Shown: positions 1 to 11,844 of the stretch, one piece after another
Layout: each line of letters begins with the position of its first letter
Position numbering within the stretch: the first letter of the stretch is position 1
Source: Sinorhizobium sp. RAC02
GTDB taxonomy: Bacteria > Pseudomonadota > Alphaproteobacteria > Rhizobiales > Rhizobiaceae
Length of the DNA stretch: 64,000 nucleotides
Direction: 5' to 3'
NCBI RefSeq assembly: GCF_001713395.1
Contig: NZ_CP016452.1
Location: forward strand, 992,001 to 1,056,000
The notes under the pieces: model-generated
Told to the model about the DNA's origin: nothing
The model's input: the letters and a program-made list of their open reading frames with translations, nothing else
Database searches by the model: none
Translations under genes and position numbers: made by a program

Positions 1-1
1 G

Positions 2-376
2 CTGCGGATCCATTTCGCCGTCACGCTCCTGTCGGATCAGTTGTCGCCCAAATGGGTCGTGCGGTTGCGCGCGCTCGCCACCGGAACATCGCTGACCTTT
101 GCGATCGGTTTTGCGGTGGTGTGCTGGTTGTGGTTGGATCCGCTCGGCATCGCTTCCCACGGTTTTGATGCCCAGGCTTTTGCCTCGGAAACCTTCAACT
201 TCCTCTATACCGAGCGGACCCAGACGCTGGAATGGCCGAGCTGGATCGTCAACCTGATCCTGCCGATCTTCGCTCTCACTCCCACCGTCCACAACGCTGC
301 CAACTTGCTTGAAGACCTCGGGATCGCGCGCAAGCGCGAGCAGGCCCCGCTAACGACTGCCGAAGGAGCCGCTTGA
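2..376 (+). CDS. dctQ: TRAP transporter small permease, DctQ type (5' end outside window)
   Basis: This is the C-terminal part of a small membrane subunit of a tripartite ATP-independent periplasmic (TRAP) carboxylate transporter. The frame is open from the window edge, so the gene begins upstream. Residues near the edge match the DctQ cytoplasmic loop (LSPKWVVRLRAL), followed by a hydrophobic helix (FAIGFAVVCWLW) and another around WIVNLILPIFAL. The stop overlaps the dctM start (TGATG). It is the only one of the three TRAP genes still readable, but it cannot work without its partners, both of which are broken. The substrate is unknown. Confidence 0.75.
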   Translation: MRIHFAVTLLSDQLSPKWVVRLRALATGTSLTFAIGFAVVCWLWLDPLGIASHGFDAQAFASETFNFLYTERTQTLEWPSWIVNLILPIFALTPTVHNAANLLEDLGIARKREQAPLTTAEGAA

Positions 377-1319
377 TGTTTACCTTCGGCGCATTCGTTG
401 CCCTCATGTTGATTGGCCTGCCAATCTCCATCCTGTTGTGTCTCACGGCGGCGGCGTATATCTCGCAGAGCGATAACACGGTTCTGTTCGTCTCCTTTCC
501 CACCCAGATGTTCATGGGGCTGGACAGTTATGGATTGATCGCCATCCCGCTGTTCATTCTCATCGGCGAGATCATGAATGGCGGCGGCATCACGCGGCGC
601 ATCATCGACATGGCCATGGCTTTCGTCGGCGCGCTCAAGGGCGGTCTTGTCTATGTGAATCTGCTCGCCCACAGGTTCGTGGCCTCCATTCTCGGTTCCG
701 CGGCAGCACAGGTTGCGCTGATGTCGCAGATGATCGTCCCGGAAATGGAGAAGAAGGGCTAAGATAAGACCTTCGCTGCCGGCCTCACTGCCTATGCCGG
801 CATGCTTGGGCCGGTCATTCCGCCGTCCATCATGTTCGTTGTCTACAGCGTCATTGGCAAGTTCCCGTTGGAACCATGCTGGCCGCCGGCATCATTCCGG
901 GTGTCATTCTAACCATAGCCTTCTGCGTGGTGATCGCGCTCATGGGCTATGTCTACAACTATCCGCGCGGCACCAGCCTGCGATGCGCGAGCGTGTGCCC
1001 ATTACACTAAAGGCCGTGTCGACTCATCGGCACGGTGATTGACGGCGCGCCTGGCTTGATCATGACCATTCCAATCCTGCTTCCAATCGCGACGGAAGTC
1101 TACGGCATCGGCCCGGTGCATTTCGGCGTCGTCGCCGTGCTCAACTTGGTCCTCGGCTTTTTGTCCCCGCCGGTCGGACTGAACTTCTTCATCGCTGCCG
1201 CCGTGACGGGCGCGAAACCTGGAAAGATGTTCATTGTAACGCTACCGTTCTTCCTGATCTGCTGCGTCATCCTGGTGCTGCTTTCGATCTTCCCGGCACT
1301 CTCGACCTACTTCTCCTAA
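376..1319 (+). pseudogene. dctM: TRAP transporter large permease, DctM type, multiply disrupted
   Basis: Reading in segments gives clear DctM sequence: MFTFGAFVALMLIGLPISI at the start, GLTAYAGMLGPVIPPSIMF in the middle, and GAPGLIMTIPILLPIATE then LSPPVGLNFFIAA near the end. The lesions visible are a TAA at 760-762 where a tyrosine codon is expected (after EKKG), a frame change near 868-872, another near 980-984, and a join near 1015-1026 where roughly 110 residues of the usual 425-430 are absent. The final segment ends at the TAA at 1317-1319. With a nonsense codon, frame shifts and an internal deletion it cannot encode a working transporter. Confidence 0.85.
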
Positions 1320-1349
1320 CTCGCTAACTCATAAAAGAGGGAACCCACC

Positions 1350-2344
1350 ATGGACATTACACGTCGTGCTTTGATGAAAAGCGTCTCGCCTGGAGCAGCA
1401 ATGACTGTCTCCGCACCGTCGATCCTGCGTGCGCAGACCGCCAAGATCTACCGTCTCGGCATTACAGCGCCGCCCGGCCACCCGTGGAACGTCGCAGCTG
1501 AAACTGTCGGCAAGCGCCTTTCGGAAGAAACCAATGGTCGCCTTTCGATTCAGGCCTTCCTGTCGAATCAGCTGGGCAACGAAGGCGCGATGCTGCAGCA
1601 GATGCAATCCCGCGCGCTGGATCTCGGCTGGATCATGACCGCGGAACTCGGTTCGCGTATTCCTCAGATCGCTGCCATCAATGCGCCGTGGCTCGTCAAA
1701 AGCACGGAAAAAGTCGCTACGCTCGTTCGCCATCCCGCGGCCCTCAAGCTGCTCGACGTACTGCCTACCCAGAGCGGTACGATCGGCCTTGGTTACGGCA
1801 TCGCCACCCTACGCGTCGTCTTCACGGGCAAGGAAACCGCAGGCATCGAAGATATCAAGGGTATGAAGCTGCGCATCAACACAACGCTGGCGTACCGTGA
1901 TTTCTACCAGCTGCTCGGCGCAGCGCCGACACCAATGCCGACACCGCAGGTGTTCGACGCCATGTCCAACGGGCAGGTGGATGGACTTGAAGCCGATCTG
2001 GATCTCTCCTGGAATCAGCGCTACGACAAGGTCGCCAAGACAATGCTGCGTATGAACGCCATCTTCATGCCCTGTGTCGCCTTGGCGTCCGGTCGCGTAT
2101 AGAAGGGCGTTCCTGAAGCGGATCGTGAACTCATCACCCGCCTCACCCGTGAAGAGCTCGACAAGCAGATCGACGCTACCGTCGCAAAGGAAGCCCCCCT
2201 CCTGCAGAATTTCAAGGATGCCGGCATCAAGATCGTCGACGTAGACCTGCAGAACACCGCCGAAATTATCGCGGCCTATCACGAGATCTCGCTGCCGAAG
2301 GCACCGGTTCTGAAAAACTGCGGGAAGTCGGCGCAAGTCTCTGA
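1350..2344 (+). pseudogene. dctP: TRAP transporter solute-binding protein, DctP type, disrupted
   Basis: The open part (1350-2102) encodes a periplasmic DctP-family binding protein with a twin-arginine-like leader (TRRALMK) and family motifs such as LGITAPPGHPWN, the arginine region GMKLRINTTL and NGQVDGLEADL. A TAG at 2100-2102 replaces the tryptophan codon expected in GRVWKGVPEADR; the same frame then continues as clear DctP sequence (KGVPEADRELITRLT). A second lesion, an extra base in the A run near 2312-2317, shifts the frame. Correcting it restores the typical ending LREVGASL and a stop at 2342-2344. The leader has an RBS-like GAGGGAACC upstream. Confidence 0.85.
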
Positions 2345-2612
2345 CGGAAGCGGCTCACCTGTTTGCGGCTTTCCTGCCAAGGGAAGGCCGTATCGGCACA
2401 GTCCACCATGTAGGCACGATTATTTTCAGATCACGTGACAACATTCTGAGAGGCTGGCTTCTTTCCCTCTGATAGGAGCGGGGGTGTTGTTGTCTGCGAA
2501 AGACCTAAGAACTCGCAACACGATTGTGGACGAATCTTGATCGAAAGACCCGATGGCGGCGTCGGCCAGTTCTAGTGCGGGCACCGAAACGGTTGATAAG
2601 TCGTCATAGCTG
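2345..2612. other. Intergenic region, no gene seen
   Basis: This stretch lies between the dctP remnant and the nrd promoter. No frame with convincing codon usage, no RNA gene and no strong hairpin were seen. Confidence 0.5.
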
Positions 2613-2640
2613 TTGACGCATTTTTTACCTCGTCTACTAT
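2613..2640 (+). promoter_or_regulatory. Putative sigma70 promoter of the nrdHIEF transcript
   Basis: TTGACG at 2613-2618 is followed, after a 16-bp AT-rich spacer, by TACTAT at 2635-2640 (alternatively CTATAT with an 18-bp spacer). Transcription would begin about where the riboswitch sequence starts, near 2647, which supports the call. It is inferred from sequence only. Confidence 0.55.
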
Positions 2641-2647
2641 ATCTTGT

Positions 2648-2845
2648 GTTCGAGGTTCCTTCGATTCGAAAAAATCGAAGGCTAAGACGGGAATCCGGGG
2701 CGGCCATGATGGCCGCGTCAAACCGGAGCTGCCCCCGCAACTGTAAGCGGCGAGCATTCGTTCGATGAAGCCACTGAGGCGCAAATGCCTTGGGAAGGTG
2801 AACGGATGCCGCGACCCGCAAGCCAGGAGACCTGCCTCGTACATG
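2648..2845 (+). promoter_or_regulatory. Cobalamin (B12) riboswitch
   Basis: The conserved blocks of the cobalamin riboswitch occur in the right order and spacing: GGTTCC near 2652, GGGAATCCGG near 2690, the core GCTGCCCCCGCAACTGT at 2728-2744, GCCACTG then GGGAAGG between about 2770 and 2798, and the B12 box AGCCAGGAGACCTGCC at 2821-2836. It lies just after a promoter and about 260 nt before nrdH, on the same strand. By analogy with other B12-switched isoenzymes, bound cobalamin should turn off the class Ib reductase so that it is made when B12 is limiting. The off-direction is inferred; the RNA family is clear. Confidence 0.93.
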
Positions 2846-3102
2846 AATGTCCACGGGCGGGGTGTCCGGAAGGCGAGCGTTGGGTTGCGGAATGATGTCG
2901 CGCCCCGTCTCCCCGTATGTCCCGCATAATCACTTCGGGGTGAAGTTATGTCGATCCAGTTTCCAGTGCATCCACGCGAGTAAGCGGCGTTTCGTGTCCG
3001 GCCGTCTCAGGCGGCCATCTGCCTATCTCCAGTTTTTCGAACGGCCATCGGCGGATGGCTGAACGATTTGTCACGCCCAATTGTCCAATTACGAGGAAGA
3101 CC
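2846..3102 (+). promoter_or_regulatory. Long nrd leader / riboswitch expression platform
   Basis: The 257 nt between the riboswitch and nrdH hold no gene but several possible helices. GGGCGGGG near 2851 could pair with CGCCCCG near 2900. There are ACTTC-GAAGT near 2931, GGCCG-CGGCC near 3000, and GCCATC-GGCG-GATGGC near 3044-3060. The RBS GAGGAAG lies at about 3092. No hairpin with a clean U tract was seen, so translational control or Rho-dependent control is as likely as intrinsic termination. Confidence 0.4.
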
Positions 3103-3324
3103 ATGTCCATCACCGTCTACAGCAAGCCTGCCTGCGTCCAGTGCACCGCGACCACCCGCGCGCTCGACCGCCAGGGCATCGATTACAGCGTCGTCGACGT
3201 CTCCGAGGATGCCGATGCCTTCGCGCTCGTGCAGGGGCTCGGCTACCGGCAGGTCCCTGTCGTCATCGCCGGCGAGCAGCATTGGGCCGGCTTTCGTCCG
3301 GATATGATCAGCGCGCTGGCTTGA
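3103..3324 (+). CDS. nrdH: Glutaredoxin-like protein NrdH
   Basis: A 73-residue thioredoxin-fold electron donor for the class Ib ribonucleotide reductase NrdEF. It begins with the family pattern [12 protein letters not shown], giving the redox pair CVQC at about residues 11-14. The end [10 protein letters not shown] is the typical NrdH finish that fits its reductase rather than glutathione. The ATG at 3103 follows GAGGAAG at good spacing; upstream in-frame codons lack an RBS. It is the first gene after the B12 riboswitch, and nrdI follows 13 bp later. Confidence 0.95.
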   Translation: MSITVYSKPACVQCTATTRALDRQGIDYSVVDVSEDADAFALVQGLGYRQVPVVIAGEQHWAGFRPDMISALA

Positions 3325-3337
3325 AGCGAGCCAGGCG

Positions 3338-3729
3338 ATGGGCGGGCTCGTCTATTTTTCCACCCGGTCGGAAAACACCCGTCGGTTCGTGGAAAAGCTC
3401 GGCCTTCCAGCCTCCCGCATTCCTCTCCGCGCCGACGAGACGCTGAAGGCGAAGGCGGCCTTCGTGCTCGTCGTGCCGACCTACTGCGGTGAGGACGGGA
3501 AAGGCGCCGTTCCCAAGCAGGTGATCCGCTTCCTCAACGATGCGGAAAACCGCGCAAACCTTCGCGGCGTGATTGCCGCGGGCAACAGCAATTTCGGCGC
3601 GACCTTCGGGATCGCCGGCGATGTCATCTCCGCCAAATGCGGGGTGCCGTACCTCTATCGCTTCGAGCTTCTGGGCACGGATGAGGATGTCGCCAACGTC
3701 AAAGATGGATTGGAACGATTTTGGACACG

Positions 3730-3733
<4 letters not shown>
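3338..3733 (+). CDS. nrdI: Flavodoxin-like ribonucleotide reductase maturase NrdI
   Basis: A 131-residue flavodoxin-like protein that supplies the oxidant for assembling the dimanganese-tyrosyl radical cofactor of NrdF. Visible family features are the FMN phosphate loop near the N-terminus ([13 protein letters not shown]), the segment [14 protein letters not shown] and the isoalloxazine-contacting region [14 protein letters not shown]. Length and order match class Ib operons. Its stop overlaps the nrdE ATG by four bases (ATGA), suggesting translational coupling. Confidence 0.95.
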
Positions 3734-6881
<3,148 letters not shown>

Positions 6882-7014
6882 GTACGAGTAGGGTGGGTTT
6901 GGTATCGACGGCGTAGCGGCCCGGAAACGGAGGGCCGTTGCTTCGGTCCGCTATCTATGCCGATCGAGGGATTCAGCAGACCGCATTCCGCGTTTGCTGA
7001 ATCCCAAATAAGGC
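6882..7014. other. Post-nrd spacer with inverted repeats
   Basis: There is no gene here. Two inverted repeats are present: CGGCCC/GGGCCG at 6917-6937 and ATTCAGCA/TGCTGAAT at 6971-7002. Neither is followed by a T tract. They may be processing or weak termination signals for nrdHIEF. Confidence 0.4.
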
Positions 7015-7045
7015 AAGCGGCCAATTCGATGGCTTGGCCGCTTTA
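7015..7045 (+). terminator. Putative terminator hairpin after nrdHIEF
   Basis: A perfect 9-bp stem, AAGCGGCCA at 7015-7023 with TGGCCGCTT at 7035-7043, closes an 11-nt loop. The following bases are TTACCCTT, so the T tract is weak on the + strand; the other strand has no T tract either, since only two A's precede the stem. It sits between the convergent nrd operon and the small gene at 7151-7357. Confidence 0.5.
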
Positions 7046-7150
7046 CCCTTGAAGACGTCAAAGATGGTCTTGTCGAAATGGGCTTGCCTTTGAATGTCGG
7101 GCGAGCTGTCTCGATGCTTGGGCGTTTGCGCCCCTCACAGCCATCGCTGG

Positions 7151-7357
7151 CTATTTGCGCTTTCGCTTGGGAGCAGGAACCGGTTGAACCGTCTCCGCAT
7201 CCTGGGCCAGTCGCAACGCGCGCAGTTTCTCGGTCTTCTTTTCGCGGGCGGCGGCTTCCTGCTCGATGATGCCTTTCGCGACAGAGTTGGTCTCAGCCGC
7301 CTTCGTGGCAGCCGTCGCCTTTGTCGGCTTGAAAAATTGCTGTCGAGTCGCTGTCAT
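7151..7357 (-). CDS. Small conserved rhizobial protein of unknown function
   Basis: A 68-residue, Lys/Ala-rich protein beginning MTATRQQFFKPTKA and ending in a very basic tail (APKRKRK). The ATG at 7357 follows GAGGAG with a 7-nt gap. The middle (IIEQEAAAREKKTEKLRALR) is predicted to be helical and charged. I recall similar short proteins in other Rhizobiaceae but no proven role. It lies downstream of rpsU on the same strand, about 40 bp away, and may be cotranscribed with it. A nucleic-acid-binding role is possible from the charge but unproven. Confidence 0.65.
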   Translation of the reverse strand: MTATRQQFFKPTKATAATKAAETNSVAKGIIEQEAAAREKKTEKLRALRLAQDAETVQPVPAPKRKRK

Positions 7358-7398
7358 CGATCACTCCTCACCTGAGCCGGAAACTGGTCGCCACGCGA

Positions 7399-7635
7399 TC
7401 ACGCGCGAATGGGTTTCTTCTTGGGTGCCGGAAGCAAACCTTCTCGCTGCGCTTTCTTGCGGGCGAGCTTGCGGGCACGCCGGATGGCATCGGCTTTTTC
7501 TCGTACTCTCCGCTCGGAAGGCTTTTCGTAGGCGCTACGCGCCTTCATTTCCCGAAAAAGCCCTTCTCTCTGCATCTTCTTTTTCAGAACGCGGATAGCC
7601 TGCTCGATGTTGTTGTCCCTGACGAGAACTTGCAA
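7399..7635 (-). CDS. rpsU: 30S ribosomal protein S21
   Basis: A 78-residue S21 with the standard start [20 protein letters not shown] and basic tail [15 protein letters not shown]. It binds the platform of the small subunit near the anti-Shine-Dalgarno region and helps initiation. The start is TTG (7633-7635) preceded by AAGGAAGGACATAA; no in-frame ATG gives the correct N-terminus. Rhizobia commonly carry more than one S21 copy, and this one sits beside a cold-shock gene, so it may be a stress-type paralogue. Confidence 0.92.
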   Translation of the reverse strand: MQVLVRDNNIEQAIRVLKKKMQREGLFREMKARSAYEKPSERRVREKADAIRRARKLARKKAQREGLLPAPKKKPIRA

Positions 7636-7672
7636 ATTATGTCCTTCCTTGGCGGGAGTACCCGCTGCTTGT

Positions 7673-7960
7673 TTACTTTTTGGTCCGGATGCTGGAGGCC
7701 TTGAACCAGGGCTCTTTTCCTCCGGAATGGGCGGTCGGCGTTTTGGGCCTTGTCACCACCGGCGTGTCCGGCGCCTCGATGTCGCTTGCGAGAATACGGC
7801 GTTCATGGGGCTCATCGCCGACACGAACGCGGTATTGCACTTCGCCACGATCAGAAGGCAGCACAGCGACGATCCGGCAAGCTCTCCCGCCATCGGCAGG
7901 ACGGCGCTGATCCGTCTTGAGCTTTACCGCGTCACCGATTGCGTAGACATTCCGGCTCAT
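7673..7960 (-). CDS. Small hypothetical protein, possible SH3-like barrel
   Basis: A 95-residue protein starting [18 protein letters not shown]. The ATG at 7960 follows AAAGGGGCACCT; an open frame extends further upstream to 8086 but crosses the cold-shock terminator and has poor codon character. Residues 5-60 ([28 protein letters not shown]) resemble a small beta-barrel of the kind found in KOW or SH3-like proteins. The tail is Pro/Lys rich. I do not recognise a named family. It lies between csp and rpsU on the same strand. Confidence 0.6.
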   Translation of the reverse strand: MSRNVYAIGDAVKLKTDQRRPADGGRACRIVAVLPSDRGEVQYRVRVGDEPHERRILASDIEAPDTPVVTRPKTPTAHSGGKEPWFKASSIRTKK

Positions 7961-7995
7961 AGGTGCCCCTTTCAGGTTCCGACTTCCCGAATGCG

Positions 7996-8026
7996 AAAAA
8001 TAAAAAGGCCGGGCATCGACCCGACC
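7996..8026 (-). terminator. Intrinsic terminator of the cold-shock gene
   Basis: On the minus strand GGTCGGG and CCCGGCC form a 7-bp stem (one G-U pair) with a 6-nt loop, followed directly by TTTTTATTTTT. This is a classical Rho-independent terminator placed 66-96 nt after the csp stop. Confidence 0.85.
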
Positions 8027-8091
8027 TCTTCCCGTCGCTCTCCATTCGCTGCCAGTACATCCGTGGTCAGCGAAAAGGGGCAACAATTCTC

Positions 8092-8301
8092 TTATTCTGC
8101 GGTCAGGTTGTCGGCAGAAAGCTTGCCGGACTTGCGGTCCTGAACCACTTCGTAGTTGACCTTCTGGCCCTCGGCGAGCGAGCGGAGACCGGCGCGCTCG
8201 ACAGCGGAAATATGAACGAAAATGTCACTTGCGCCGTCATCCGGTGCGATGAAGCCATAACCCTTGGTGCCGTTAAACCACTTTACGGTGCCTGAACTCA
8301 T
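8092..8301 (-). CDS. Cold-shock domain protein (CspA family)
   Basis: A 69-residue single cold-shock domain. RNP1 (KGYGFIAP) and RNP2 (DIFVHI) are intact, giving the aromatic face that binds single-stranded RNA or DNA. The family pattern GTVKWFNGTKGYGF starts at residue 4. The ATG at 8301 follows GAAAGGATATCGTT. An upstream leader of up to 300 nt without genes fits the long 5' UTRs of csp genes, and a strong terminator follows, so it is probably monocistronic. Confidence 0.95.
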   Translation of the reverse strand: MSSGTVKWFNGTKGYGFIAPDDGASDIFVHISAVERAGLRSLAEGQKVNYEVVQDRKSGKLSADNLTAE

Positions 8302-8601
8302 AACGATATCCTTTCAATCGTTGAAAACGCGACGAAATCGGTCGCAGATAAATCGACAATGAGAGGAGATCTGACCGGGCCGGAAGGCGGAAGACAAAGG
8401 TCGCAAGCAAAGTTCGATACCACGAAGATAAGTATGTTTGCCGGCTTGGGCAACAAAATTCTCGCCGCCGCCCGAGATTTCTCAAAAAAAGTACTGAAAA
8501 AACATCGCGGAATCAGCGATATGCCGTCGATTTTATTTTTTCCTCGTCCGTAATTTTCTATCGACGGGTGTATGGCGGCCTGAAACGACGGCCTCGTCCT
8601 G
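8302..8601. other. csp upstream region, no gene
   Basis: This is the promoter and 5' leader of the cold-shock gene plus the space beyond the GGDEF-EAL stop. The part from about 8440 to 8560 is AT-rich. No convincing gene was seen. Confidence 0.5.
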
Positions 8602-10650
8602 TCATGCCGCGACCGGTCCGACGCCGATAGATGTCACCCGGCCCACCTTGTCGGCGATTTCCGATAGCGGTTCCGGCCGACCGTAGAAGAACCCCTGGGC
8701 TTCCCGGCACCCTTCTGCCTGCAGGAAATCAGCCTGCTCCTGACGCTCGACGCCTTCAGCAACGACGGACATTCTGAGGCTGGTGGCGAGAAGGATCGTC
8801 GCCTTGACGATTGCCATTGAGACCTCGTTGGTCGTCACCGCCTCGATGAAGGAGCGATCCAGCTTGACCTTGTCGAAGGGGAAGGTCTGCAACATGGAGA
8901 GCGAGGAGTATCCCGTGCCGAAATCATCCATGGCGATGGTCACGCCCAGCGTCTTCAACTGCCGAATGACACGCAGCGTCCGTTCCCTGTCCTCTATGAG
9001 GCTTGCTTCGGTGATCTCCAGTTCCAGACGCGATGCCGATAGGCCTGTAGATAAAAGGACCTCATGAACGGACTTCGGCAGGTCGGCCTGTGCGAGTTGC
9101 GCAGAGGCGATGTTGACGGCGATCCTGTACGGTTTGGCCCAACGCGCGGCTTCCTCGCATGCCGTCCTGAGCACCCAATCGCCGATCGAAAGGATCAGAC
9201 CGGTTTCCTCGGCGATCGGAATGAAGTCGGAAGGCGGCACGAGGCCGCGCGTGCGGTGCTTCCAGCGCACCAGCGCCTCGTATCCGATGACCTCGCCTGA
9301 TTGCAGGTTCAGCTGTGGTTGGTAGTGGAGTACAAGCTCATCGCGCTCGACCGCATGGCGCAGTTCCATGGCAAGCGAGCTGCGCTCCCGGCGCCCCTCG
9401 TCCATGGACGGCTCATAATAACAAACCGCGTCGCCAATCGCCCGCTTGGCGCGGTACATGGCGAGGTCTGCCCTTCCGATCAACTCCTCTGCATTGTCTG
9501 CGTCGCCCGGGAAACGGCTGATGCCGATACTCGCGCCTGCGGTAAGCGTCGTGGTGCCGCGTTGTACCGGCTCGGTAATGCAGTCACCGAGGCGCCGGGC
9601 GAATTCGTCCACATCGGCCTGTTCATGAACCGGATGCTTGATGGCGACAAACTCGTCACCGCCGACGCGGGCTATGATCTCGCCTGCTGTCATCTGCAAT
9701 GCGAACCGCTTTGCCAGCGTCTGCAGCAGACAGTCACCGGCATGGTGCCCGTGAACGTCGTTGATCTCCTTGAAACGGTCGAGGTCGATGACGACCACCG
9801 CTGCCTGCGCGCTGCAATCCCGCGCCTGCGCCAGCATGGCGGGCAGATGTTCCGACAGATAGGCCCGGTTTGGCAATCCCGTCAGCGGATCGTGGCGTGC
9901 CGCGTGCCGGAAGCTGTCGATCAACTCCCGCTGGGAACGGGTGTCCATCATGTAGAGTATCCACCCGGCGATGACCGCCATCGTTGCGAGCACCAGCACG
10001 GCCAGGAATTCGTTGGACATCGTGTGCGTCGGGGCGGCGGCGGTGGCGTCCGGCAACAATGTTGCCGCCCCCATGGCTGTGAAATGCATGGTGCAGATCG
10101 CAAGCACCAGCGTGAGCATCGCCAGAAGCCGGCTGAGGCCCGAATGGTATCGTGCCAGCAGATGGGCCGTCAGAGCGCCGAAACCCAGCGCAAACAGCAC
10201 GGCCGCGGTGACGAGGGTCTGGTCCCATTCGAGTTGCCCGGCATTTTCCAGGCCCACCATGCCGGTAAAGTGCATGGCGACGATGCCTATGCCGAAAACC
10301 AGGCCGCCGATCTCGGGAGGCAGGTTCCACGCCCGCTCCACCGTCATGTAGAAACCGCCGGCCGTGACGCTGATGGCAATGAGGAGCGAGCCGACCGTCA
10401 GGAATGCATCGAATGCGTGTTCAGCCGGAAGCTGAAAGCCCAGCATGGCGACGAAATGTGTGGTCCAGATGGCTGCACCACCGGCCATGCCGGACAAGAC
10501 AATCCAGGAGAACCGGCGGGCGGTGGGGATGCGATCAGCTCTATCAAACAAGCGCACCGTCATGATCGACGTCACGATGCAGACAATTGCCGCCGCGATG
10601 ACAAAGGCATAGTCGTGCTCGTAGGCTATACACGAAATCACTCTCAGCAT
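8602..10650 (-). CDS. MHYT-GGDEF-EAL cyclic-di-GMP turnover protein
   Basis: A 682-residue inner-membrane signalling protein. Residues 1-235 are an MHYT sensor with seven helices and the signature repeats TTHFVAM (63-69), AMHFTGM (125-131) and TMHFTAM (187-193); MHYT domains are proposed to bind copper and sense O2, CO or NO. The GGDEF motif is intact at 330-334 and would allow diguanylate cyclase activity; no RxxD inhibitory site is seen before it. The EAL domain keeps YEALVRW (457-463), DDFGTGYSS, KLDRSFI and the EGVE glutamate, so phosphodiesterase activity is plausible. Which activity dominates cannot be told. It is transcribed alone. Confidence 0.93.
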   Translation of the reverse strand: MLRVISCIAYEHDYAFVIAAAIVCIVTSIMTVRLFDRADRIPTARRFSWIVLSGMAGGAAIWTTHFVAMLGFQLPAEHAFDAFLTVGSLLIAISVTAGGFYMTVERAWNLPPEIGGLVFGIGIVAMHFTGMVGLENAGQLEWDQTLVTAAVLFALGFGALTAHLLARYHSGLSRLLAMLTLVLAICTMHFTAMGAATLLPDATAAAPTHTMSNEFLAVLVLATMAVIAGWILYMMDTRSQRELIDSFRHAARHDPLTGLPNRAYLSEHLPAMLAQARDCSAQAAVVVIDLDRFKEINDVHGHHAGDCLLQTLAKRFALQMTAGEIIARVGGDEFVAIKHPVHEQADVDEFARRLGDCITEPVQRGTTTLTAGASIGISRFPGDADNAEELIGRADLAMYRAKRAIGDAVCYYEPSMDEGRRERSSLAMELRHAVERDELVLHYQPQLNLQSGEVIGYEALVRWKHRTRGLVPPSDFIPIAEETGLILSIGDWVLRTACEEAARWAKPYRIAVNIASAQLAQADLPKSVHEVLLSTGLSASRLELEITEASLIEDRERTLRVIRQLKTLGVTIAMDDFGTGYSSLSMLQTFPFDKVKLDRSFIEAVTTNEVSMAIVKATILLATSLRMSVVAEGVERQEQADFLQAEGCREAQGFFYGRPEPLSEIADKVGRVTSIGVGPVAA

Positions 10651-10773
10651 GAGCTGGCCCCAGATCGCGTTGCAATCGAGGGTAGGCGCCTAATCGTAAA
10701 CAAACTCTAAAGCTATTTCGCTCAAAGTAGGCGTCTCCGACCGATCTCTGGCCATCGCGCTCCGGCGCTCGGG

Positions 10774-11844
10774 CTAAGCCGCCACCACTTCGCGCTCCCA
10801 ATACCAGGCCACATACATCCGCTTCCTGTCATGTTGCCGCCTCTTCAGGAAGCCGCGGATTATCCGCACGTCGTCTTTCTCGCAGGCCACCCAGACGAAG
10901 GTCTCACCATCGACGGAGGCAAAGGCCGCCTTCGCCGTTTCTGCGAGCATGTTCTTCGTGCCGGCGGGATAGGTCCCGCGGTGCAACCAGCGCACGTCGA
11001 GCGTGCCCGCGGTGGGAAGCGATTGCTCTTCCGCGGCATCCTGCACCTCGATGATGGCTTGCATATGTGTGCCCGTCGGCGCTTCGGCGGCGATGCGGGC
11101 AATGGCGGGCAGGGCGCTTTCGTCGCCAACGAGGAAAATGGAGGCTGCCTCCGGCATATTGCCGCCGCCCGGCCCGAGCAGCGCCAATCGGTCGCCCGGT
11201 TGCGCATCCCGGGCAAAGTCGGCGCCCGGGGTTGCTATGCCGGGCGTGGGATGTTGCAGGAAGTCGATCCACAGCTCCCGCCGTTCCACATCGACAGCGC
11301 GGATCGTATAGACACGGGACAGCAGCGTATCCTCGCCTTCCGGCCAGGCAATGCGGCCATCGTCGCGCGGACCCGGCCAGACCGGCTCCCGCCCCCGAGG
11401 CGGAATGAGCAGCCGCACATGCATGTCGCTGCTGACAAAGGGCGTGGCATCCGCACAGGCAACGATTACGCGCCGCATATGCGGTGTCACGTCCTTTGCC
11501 GACACGACCGTCACCTCGTGAAGGTTGGCGAGCCGCGTGCGGGGCGCCGGTTCGGACCAGGCAAGTTCGAACGGCTCGTCTCCGGCAAAGTAGAAGAGAT
11601 GCTCGGCGATGACGGTGCGGCTGATCTGGAGCGCATCCTGCGTCGGGCAGACCAGCTCGATCAGAAGCTTGCCATCCTCCAGGCGCATATGCGCAGTGCC
11701 GGTTTCGCTCGTGAGCAGCGCGGTACCAGCGGTGCGCTGAACCTCTGCGTGTTCGATGAAGTGCTCGCAGACCTCGTCGAGCATCCGTTCGGCATCCTTC
11801 GGCAGTGCTATGCCGGAAAGTTTGAATTCCGCGACTGCGGTCAT
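10774..11844 (-). CDS. Siderophore-interacting protein (ferri-siderophore reductase) with N-terminal DUF2218
   Basis: A 356-residue cytoplasmic flavoprotein of the ViuB/SIP family that reduces Fe(III)-siderophore after import. Residues 1-95 form a DUF2218 domain (MRLEDGKLLIELVCPTQDAL). The FAD-binding barrel follows (RVYTIRAVDVERRELWIDF) and then the NAD(P)H-type domain (FLVGDESALPAIARI). The C-terminus YVAWYWERE is typical. It is the last gene of the fep-type operon and its ATG overlaps the ATPase stop by four bases. Confidence 0.92.
   Translation of the reverse strand: MTAVAEFKLSGIALPKDAERMLDEVCEHFIEHAEVQRTAGTALLTSETGTAHMRLEDGKLLIELVCPTQDALQISRTVIAEHLFYFAGDEPFELAWSEPAPRTRLANLHEVTVVSAKDVTPHMRRVIVACADATPFVSSDMHVRLLIPPRGREPVWPGPRDDGRIAWPEGEDTLLSRVYTIRAVDVERRELWIDFLQHPTPGIATPGADFARDAQPGDRLALLGPGGGNMPEAASIFLVGDESALPAIARIAAEAPTGTHMQAIIEVQDAAEEQSLPTAGTLDVRWLHRGTYPAGTKNMLAETAKAAFASVDGETFVWVACEKDDVRIIRGFLKRRQHDRKRMYVAWYWEREVVAA

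Noticed and set aside
9301..10710. Long plus-strand frame opposite the GGDEF-EAL gene
   Set aside because: The minus-strand product has full MHYT, GGDEF and EAL motifs; the plus-strand frame has low-complexity antisense composition.
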